From Erythrobacter sp047872805 (GTDB lineage Bacteria > Pseudomonadota > Alphaproteobacteria > Sphingomonadales > Sphingomonadaceae), in assembly GCF_047872805.1 (NCBI RefSeq), contig NZ_JBLQUK010000007.1:112467-176466 (forward strand): a stretch of DNA of 64,000 nt, read 5' to 3'. Below the pieces are notes generated by a model. The model was not told the DNA's origin. It was given only the letters and a program-made list of their open reading frames with translations, and did not search any database. Of this stretch, positions 58,222 through 64,000 are shown one piece after another. The translations under genes were made by a program, and so were the position numbers. How positions within the stretch are numbered: position 1 is the stretch's first letter; each line of letters starts with the position of its first letter.

Positions 58222-61200
58222 ATGAAGAAATTTCACAGCAATTCGATGAAGGCTCTGGCCTTTTCCGCATCGGCCATCGCCTTCGTTATGGCGGGCCCGG
58301 TGAACGCTCAGGATACGGGCGAAGAAGGTCAGGAAACCGCAGAGGAAGAAGAGGAAGAGCAGGTCCAGGTGGCGACCGATGCTTCGGGTCAGGCCACACA
58401 GGGCCAGGGTGGCATCACCGTGACCGGTTCGCGCATTGTTCGCGACACTTACAGCTCAATCTCGCCCTTGCAGATCCTCACCACCGAAAATCAGCAGTCA
58501 GTGGGTGCATTCGACCCCGCGCAGATCCTGCAACGTTCGGAAGCCGCCGCCGGTCAGCAGATCGACGCGACCTTCCAGGGCTTCGTGCTTGACAACGGCC
58601 CGGGATCGCAAACGATCAATCTGCGCGGTCTGGGTGCAGGCCGTACGCTGGTTCTCGTTAACGGCCGCCGCCTCTCACCTGCCGGTGTGGAGGGTGCGCC
58701 ATCGAACCCGTCGATCAACCTTATTCCATCGTCGCTGGTCGATCGCTATGACCTGCTGACTGACGGTGCATCGTCGGTTTACGGTTCGGACGCCGTCGCC
58801 GGTGTTGTGAACGCCATCCTGCGCAAGGATTTCGACGGCCTCGAACTGCAGGCCAATGGTGACATCAACCCGCAGGGCGGCGGTGAGGATTTCACCGTCA
58901 GCGCGGCCTGGGGCTTTACCACCGACCGGGCTGTGTTCGGCATCGGTGCGGAATGGCGCCGGACCGATGAGATTTTGCTCAGCGACCGCGATTTCCTTGC
59001 GGGTTGTGATCGTCACTATGAAATCGATCAGAATGGCAACATCCTGACCCAAGACGTGGCGTCGAATGCCATCAACCTTGATGACAGCGGCGGCCTTGTC
59101 GGGACTTCGGTGCAGCCTTGTAAAATTGGAGGGATTGTCGGGCGTATTCAGGCTAACCAGACTCGCGTTGGTTCGATCTATTTCGACAATCGCGATTTCG
59201 GCCTTGGCGTTCCCGGCAACACCGGCATCCCGTTCTTCTCCGAATCTAACAATGCATTTGGCTTGCCGGTCGATGCTGATGGCGATGGGTTGCAGGACGT
59301 CGATTTTGCCTTGGTGAACACCAACGGCGCTGAGCCGAACGCCACCTTCATTCCCCAGCAGGATGTCTACAACGTCTTTGCCTATGGTGAATATACGTTC
59401 CCGGGCGATGCGAATATCACTCCGTTCTTCGAGGCGGGTTACACCCGTTCCGAAGTCGCAGCGGACAACACCGGCACGCCGCAGTTCTTCCCTTGGGTGC
59501 CAGCACAAAACGCGTTCAACCCTTGCAACATCGACACCAACCCCAACGGCGTAGACTGCCGTGACGCGGATAACGTGTTCAATGGCCTGGTTCCTGGGTC
59601 GCCCTTTGCCGCTTTTGCGTTGCCTACCGGCACTTCGGTTGCAACCCGTCCAATTCCCGCTGTTCGCGGAGACCGCAACAATATCGATGTGGTTCAGGAA
59701 CAATATCGCGGCGTGCTCGGTGTGCGCGGCGATCTGCCGTTCATCGGTTCGTCCTGGACCTTTGAAGTTGCAGGCGTCTATTCGCGTTCGGAAGGGTCCT
59801 CGGTTCGCCGCGGCATCCGTGAGGACCGCTTGGCAGTCGCGCTCGGGATTGACCCGACGGCTGATTTTGACGGAGACGGCGTAGTCGACAATGACGGCGA
59901 TGGCATTGCCGATGATTACAACAGCCAGGTCGTGTCACCGCTGCTCGCTGGCGGGCCTTGCGATACTTCGAGCTTCGCCAATCCGGGACTCGCGCCGGCT
60001 GACTTGCTGACTGGCTGCGTGCCCGTCAATTTGTTTGCCGCTTCGCTTTATCAGGGTGTGGTGGGCGATTTCGCCACGCAGGCAGAGCGTGACTATCTGT
60101 TCGGCGTCCGCAGCTTTGACACCACCTACGAACAGATTCAGCTGTCCGGCTTTGTCACTGGCGATCTGATCGAACTGCCCGCAGGTCCGGTCGGAATCGT
60201 GCTTGGTGCCGAATGGCGCGAAGATACGATTGATTCGCAGCCTGACTTTGTAGCCTCAAACGGACTTTTCTGGGGCTTCTTTGCCGATGGCGGCGCAAGC
60301 GGTTCCAAGTGGATCCGTGAAGCCTTTGGTGAGCTCGACATTCCGCTGATGGCGGGTGAAACTTTGGTCGAGGAACTGACGGTCAACGTTTCGGGCCGTA
60401 TCACTGACGAAGAGTTCTACGGCACCAACGGCACGTTCTCGCTCAAGGGCGGCTGGCGTCCGGTTCCGCCGCTCCTCTTCAAGATGAGCTACGGCACTTC
60501 GTTCCGCGCACCAAACCTGCGTGAAAACTTCCTGCGCAACCAGTCAGGCTTCGGCAATATTTTCGATCCCTGTGCGGTGCCCGCAGCGGCGTTCGATTCG
60601 CTTGGTGGCGGGTATGATGCGTCACAGGACGAACGCGATCCGCAGGTTCTTGCAAACTGCATCCGTGAAGGTCGTGACCCTACCAGCGTCGGTATCGACG
60701 CCGCCGGGACCAACACAATTTCACAGACCAGCACGCAAATCTTCACCGGCGGCAGCCTGGATATCGATCCTGAAACATCGCGTTCGATCACCGCAGGTTT
60801 CGCCTTTGAGGAAAGCTTCCCCAGCGGTTTTGATGTCGCGTTGAATTTCAACTACTTCGACATCAAGCTGAAGGACTCGATCGTCGAGCCAAGCTCGCAG
60901 TTCATCGTGAACGACTGCTTTGCGCGCACCGAATCAGAGCGCAGCCCGTTCTGTGATCGTGTCGAGTTCAGCGGCCTTGCTGCGGACCGTTTCCTGATCA
61001 ACCAGATCAATTCTGGCTTTATCAACCTTGAAACAGAATCGGTTCGTGGTCTCGATTTGAATGCGACCTTTGGTTACCCAGTGACTCTGGGCGGCGAAGT
61101 GTTCGACCTCCAACTCAATTTCGTGGCGAACCACCTGATTGAACGTTCGACAACGACTGTCGCTGACGACGGGACTGCTGACACCACTGATTTTGCTGGT

Positions 61201-61650
61201 CGTTTCGGTTTCCCAAGCTGGACCGGTCGGGCAACCTTCAATGTCGATTGGAAGGACTTCCGTTTCACATGGCAGACCCGCTACATCGGCGATGTGGCTC
61301 AGGACCCTGTGGGGGTTGACCCATTCTCCGATGCATTCGGTAACGGACCCGATGGCCTGCCCACCGGCTTCTTCGCCGATACTTGCACCGGCGGCGGCAC
61401 TGCAACGGTTCCGGGGGACGGCGTGTTCTGCCGCGACGTTGGCTTTGCCGAAGAATACTTCGTCCACACCGCGTCGGTGCGTTGGGACAATGGCGATTTC
61501 CGTATCATCGCGGGCGTTCGGAACATCTTCAACGAAGATCCACCGCTGATCGACACCAACGAAGTGTTCGGTATCGCCAACACTCCGATTGGTAACGGTT
61601 ACGATCTTGATGGCCGTGAATTCTTTGGCCAGGTTCTATACCGCTTCTAA
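58222..61650 (+). CDS. Large TonB-dependent receptor with Ca-binding-like repeats
   Basis: 1143 residues from the ATG at 58222 (TGGAG upstream). A signal peptide (about 1-31, ending PVNAQ) is followed by a Glu-rich stretch and then a plug domain (about 70-205: ITVTGSRIVRD, INLRGLGAGRTLVLVNGRR and DLLTDGASSVYGSDAVAG). A large barrel ends in FGQVLYRF. This plug type is common in sphingomonad and xanthomonad receptors for peptides or complex carbon sources. Inserted loops contain paired cysteines and Asp-rich motifs, DADGDGLQDVD near residue 352 and DFDGDGVVDNDGDGIADD near 547, resembling calcium-binding thrombospondin-3 repeats. A secreted S9 peptidase gene follows. Confidence 0.95.
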   Translation: MKKFHSNSMKALAFSASAIAFVMAGPVNAQDTGEEGQETAEEEEEEQVQVATDASGQATQGQGGITVTGSRIVRDTYSSISPLQILTTENQQSVGAFDPAQILQRSEAAAGQQIDATFQGFVLDNGPGSQTINLRGLGAGRTLVLVNGRRLSPAGVEGAPSNPSINLIPSSLVDRYDLLTDGASSVYGSDAVAGVVNAILRKDFDGLELQANGDINPQGGGEDFTVSAAWGFTTDRAVFGIGAEWRRTDEILLSDRDFLAGCDRHYEIDQNGNILTQDVASNAINLDDSGGLVGTSVQPCKIGGIVGRIQANQTRVGSIYFDNRDFGLGVPGNTGIPFFSESNNAFGLPVDADGDGLQDVDFALVNTNGAEPNATFIPQQDVYNVFAYGEYTFPGDANITPFFEAGYTRSEVAADNTGTPQFFPWVPAQNAFNPCNIDTNPNGVDCRDADNVFNGLVPGSPFAAFALPTGTSVATRPIPAVRGDRNNIDVVQEQYRGVLGVRGDLPFIGSSWTFEVAGVYSRSEGSSVRRGIREDRLAVALGIDPTADFDGDGVVDNDGDGIADDYNSQVVSPLLAGGPCDTSSFANPGLAPADLLTGCVPVNLFAASLYQGVVGDFATQAERDYLFGVRSFDTTYEQIQLSGFVTGDLIELPAGPVGIVLGAEWREDTIDSQPDFVASNGLFWGFFADGGASGSKWIREAFGELDIPLMAGETLVEELTVNVSGRITDEEFYGTNGTFSLKGGWRPVPPLLFKMSYGTSFRAPNLRENFLRNQSGFGNIFDPCAVPAAAFDSLGGGYDASQDERDPQVLANCIREGRDPTSVGIDAAGTNTISQTSTQIFTGGSLDIDPETSRSITAGFAFEESFPSGFDVALNFNYFDIKLKDSIVEPSSQFIVNDCFARTESERSPFCDRVEFSGLAADRFLINQINSGFINLETESVRGLDLNATFGYPVTLGGEVFDLQLNFVANHLIERSTTTVADDGTADTTDFAGRFGFPSWTGRATFNVDWKDFRFTWQTRYIGDVAQDPVGVDPFSDAFGNGPDGLPTGFFADTCTGGGTATVPGDGVFCRDVGFAEEYFVHTASVRWDNGDFRIIAGVRNIFNEDPPLIDTNEVFGIANTPIGNGYDLDGREFFGQVLYRF

Positions 61651-61680
61651 GCGAATAAAGGATCGATCAAGCCTAAAATC

Positions 61681-61717
61681 AGCGGCTCCTCGGCACTTGC
61701 CGTGGGGCCGCTTTTTT
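61681..61717 (+). terminator. Rho-independent terminator of the large TonB receptor gene
   Basis: AGCGGCTCCTCGGC (61681-61694) and GCCGTGGGGCCGCT (61699-61712) form a stem with internal mismatches, followed by TTTTT, 30 bases after the receptor stop and before the peptidase gene. Confidence 0.8.
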
Positions 61718-61807
61718 GTTTATTCTGCTCCCATGCGGGTCTGCCGATTTGGAGGTGACGCAAAGCCGCAGGGGATTAACTGGAAATCCAACGGGAAGAA
61801 TAAAGCC

Positions 61808-63805
61808 ATGAACCTTTTGAAAAAGCCGCTGATGGCGGCAATGCTCGGCGTTTCAACGCTTGGCCTCAGCGTCGCTGCGCCCTCCGCCACGCAAGCAACG
61901 TCATCCGTTCCCATCGACGTTTGGGCGCTGCGCGATGTGGTGAACGCGGTGCAGATCTCGCCCGACGGGCAGCACCTGCTGGTCCACATCAACCCGAGCC
62001 GCGAAGGCGAATATTTGCTGCAGATCTACAAAACCAGCGATCTCAGCACGCCCTATCGCACGCTCAACGCCGATCCGATGGAGATCATCAGCGCGCAATG
62101 GGTCAGCCCCAATGTGATCGTCGGCAACGCCTGGGAAATCAAACGCGAAACCGTGCGCCGTCAGGAAGACGACACGCGCAATTACGCGACCTATTTCTAC
62201 AATCTTGAGCGCAACAAATTCAGCCAGGTCGATGGCAATCTGGCGGTGATCAATACCCTGCCCGATGAACCCGACGAAGTGCTGGTTGCTGCGGCGGAAT
62301 CGGTCGCCGACCTCGGCGTCGACCCATTCGCGGCGTTCCGCCCGCGCTCGTTTTACCGGCTGAATCTGAAAACCGGCAGCCAGTCGCTGGTGATGCGCGG
62401 CACGTCCAAATACGGCAACATTATCTTCGATAATAAGGGCAATCCGCGCTTTGCGATCGGCCAGGAATCTGACTTCACGGTAAGGACCTATTACCGTAAG
62501 CCGGGTGACGGTTCTTGGACGCAGTTCGGCACGGTCTACGATCAGAACGATCACGAGAACCTCTACCGCTTCCTCGCCGGATTTCAGGGGCTGGCGCATA
62601 TCGACCCTGAAAACCCCAACCTCGGCTATATGATTGAAGCACGCAACGGGGCCGACAAGGCATCCTTGTGGGAGTTCAATTTCGAAACCGGTGAATACGG
62701 GCGCGAGGTTTTTTCGGCACCGGATGCCGATGTCATGTCGATCGGCACGCATTCAATTCCGGGCAGGGACACGCTTGCCTATGCGCAATATCCAGGCGCA
62801 AAATGGGAACGCCACTGGTTCGACGCCGAAGAGCAGGCGCTGTATGAAGCGCTCGAACAGCAAATCCCCTATGCGCATCAGATCAACATTTCGAGCCGTT
62901 CGTATGACGGGCGCACGATGGTGGTGAGCAATCGCGGGCCGAAAGACCCCGGTTCATTCTGGCTGGTGAAGGACGGTCAGCTTGCCAAGCTCGGTAGCCG
63001 CAACCCGCTGCTCAATCAGGAAGCGCTCGCGGATGTTGAGTATATCCGTTACCCCGCGCGCGACGGGATGATGATCCCCGGCTATGTGACCAAGCCGCAG
63101 GGCGAAGGGCCGTTTCCGCTGATCGTGCTGCCCCACGGCGGGCCGCACGTGACCGAAGTCATCAGCTATGACGAATGGGGCCAGTTGCTGGCCTCGGCGG
63201 GATATATGGTGCTGCAACCGCAATACCGGATGACCGTCGGCTGGGGCAAAGCGCATTTTGACGGCGGATACGGCGAACATGGCGGCAAGATGCAGGACGA
63301 CAAGGATGACGGCGCGCTCTATCTGGTCGAGCAGGGTCTGGTCGATCCTGATCGGATTGCGATGTTCGGTTGGTCCTATGGCGGTTATGCGGCGCTCGTT
63401 TCTCTGAGCCGTGAGCCACAGATTTACCAATGCGCGATTGCCGGCGCGGCGGTGGCTGATCCGGCCAAGACCTATCGCCTTGGCGCGGGCCGGGCGGGCC
63501 GCATTCCTAAGGCGCTGAACGATTGGGCCGAACGGCGCGGAACGATTGGCATCAATCCGATCCAAGAAGTCAGCAAGGTCAATATCCCGCTGCTGATGGT
63601 CCATCCCGAAGATGACAGCCGCGTGCTGTATTACCACTTTGAGGATTACAAGAAGGCGTTTGAGGCTGCGGGCAAGACCGGCGAATTCGTGACGCTGGAG
63701 GACGCCGATCACTTTTACCGGACGCTGATGTATACGCACCAGCAGCAATTCTACACCAAGATGCTCGACTATCTTGCCAATGATTGCGGGCCGGGCGGGC
63801 TGTAA
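61808..63805 (+). CDS. Secreted S9 family (prolyl oligopeptidase-type) serine peptidase
   Basis: 665 residues from the ATG at 61808 (GGGAAGAA upstream; the frame is open further but lacks signals). A signal peptide (about 1-28) precedes a beta-propeller-type region (about 35-400) and the alpha/beta-hydrolase domain. The nucleophile is Ser523 in FGWSYGGYAA, the acid Asp602/603 in HPEDDSRV and the base His635 in DADHFYR. The oxyanion segment VLPHGGPH is present. The family releases dipeptides or oligopeptides. Following a large receptor gene it may digest imported peptides in the periplasm (inference). Confidence 0.94.
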   Translation: MNLLKKPLMAAMLGVSTLGLSVAAPSATQATSSVPIDVWALRDVVNAVQISPDGQHLLVHINPSREGEYLLQIYKTSDLSTPYRTLNADPMEIISAQWVSPNVIVGNAWEIKRETVRRQEDDTRNYATYFYNLERNKFSQVDGNLAVINTLPDEPDEVLVAAAESVADLGVDPFAAFRPRSFYRLNLKTGSQSLVMRGTSKYGNIIFDNKGNPRFAIGQESDFTVRTYYRKPGDGSWTQFGTVYDQNDHENLYRFLAGFQGLAHIDPENPNLGYMIEARNGADKASLWEFNFETGEYGREVFSAPDADVMSIGTHSIPGRDTLAYAQYPGAKWERHWFDAEEQALYEALEQQIPYAHQINISSRSYDGRTMVVSNRGPKDPGSFWLVKDGQLAKLGSRNPLLNQEALADVEYIRYPARDGMMIPGYVTKPQGEGPFPLIVLPHGGPHVTEVISYDEWGQLLASAGYMVLQPQYRMTVGWGKAHFDGGYGEHGGKMQDDKDDGALYLVEQGLVDPDRIAMFGWSYGGYAALVSLSREPQIYQCAIAGAAVADPAKTYRLGAGRAGRIPKALNDWAERRGTIGINPIQEVSKVNIPLLMVHPEDDSRVLYYHFEDYKKAFEAAGKTGEFVTLEDADHFYRTLMYTHQQQFYTKMLDYLANDCGPGGL

Positions 63806-63855
63806 GGCGCGCGCAAGGCGGGGCTGCACACGCGGCCTACCCAAGAGCCAAAGAA

Positions 63856-64000
<145 letters not shown>

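Overview
The window is 64 kb of GC-rich, gene-dense bacterial chromosome. Several families point to an alphaproteobacterium of the Sphingomonadales, most likely Erythrobacteraceae: an ATP12-type F1 assembly chaperone, a ChpT-like phosphotransferase, a TorF-type porin, an STAS-MlaE fusion, large TonB-dependent receptors and frequent 4-base ATGA/GTGA gene overlaps. The placement is inference from gene content; no rRNA or tRNA gene was found. No integrase, transposase, prophage or CRISPR array was seen. The last ~145 bases are artificial-looking G/C homopolymer.

Layout. 1-1.8 kb: 3' end of clpX, a lipoprotein of unknown function and a secreted fasciclin protein. 1.9-5 kb: minus-strand chain mtgA, His-rich CDF metal exporter, SigK-like ECF sigma, RskA-like anti-sigma, fasciclin. 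5-10 kb: rpoH, rluD, a JAMM metalloprotease, chpT overlapping a peptidoglycan amidase, and aqpZ. 10-10.4 kb: rnpB. 10.5-20.4 kb: an autotransporter serine protease, ugd, a phosphoesterase, a TorF porin, a SIMPL protein, gloA and nhaA. 20.4-23.1 kb: an NfrB-like glycosyltransferase overlapping an NfrA-like outer-membrane barrel. 23.2-24.9 kb: a TauE/SafE permease with its TIGR02186 partner. 25-29.3 kb: a HerA-like ATPase converging on a TIR-transmembrane-periplasmic-binding-protein fusion that sits just downstream of queE. 29.5-32.6 kb: valS carrying two in-frame palindromic elements. 32.8-36.4 kb: a complete Mla-type lipid transport operon. 36.4-39.7 kb: a five-gene minus-strand operon in which every junction is a 4-base overlap (crcB, rluC-like, HAD phosphatase, small membrane protein, ATP12). 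40-46.7 kb: rpsU, an FKBP isomerase, a DUF4153 membrane protein, and gatC-gatA-two small membrane genes-gatB. 46.8-63.8 kb: an envelope and peptide-acquisition region with two TonB receptors, an M16 protease, a penicillin-acylase-family hydrolase, clpB and an S9 peptidase.

Much of the window is housekeeping (proteolysis and heat shock by clpX/rpoH/clpB, translation by valS/gatCAB/rpsU/rluD/queE/rnpB) mixed with envelope maintenance (mtgA, amidase, Mla, porins, receptors). The most unusual item is the TIR protein. It has a cytoplasmic TIR domain that keeps a glutamate at the position used by NADase TIRs, one membrane span, and a periplasmic type-1 solute-binding fold, so it is built like a one-piece transmembrane receptor. 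Next come the two protein-coding palindromic elements in valS, the minimal NfrB/NfrA-like pair and the metal-exporter/SigK/RskA/fasciclin chain.
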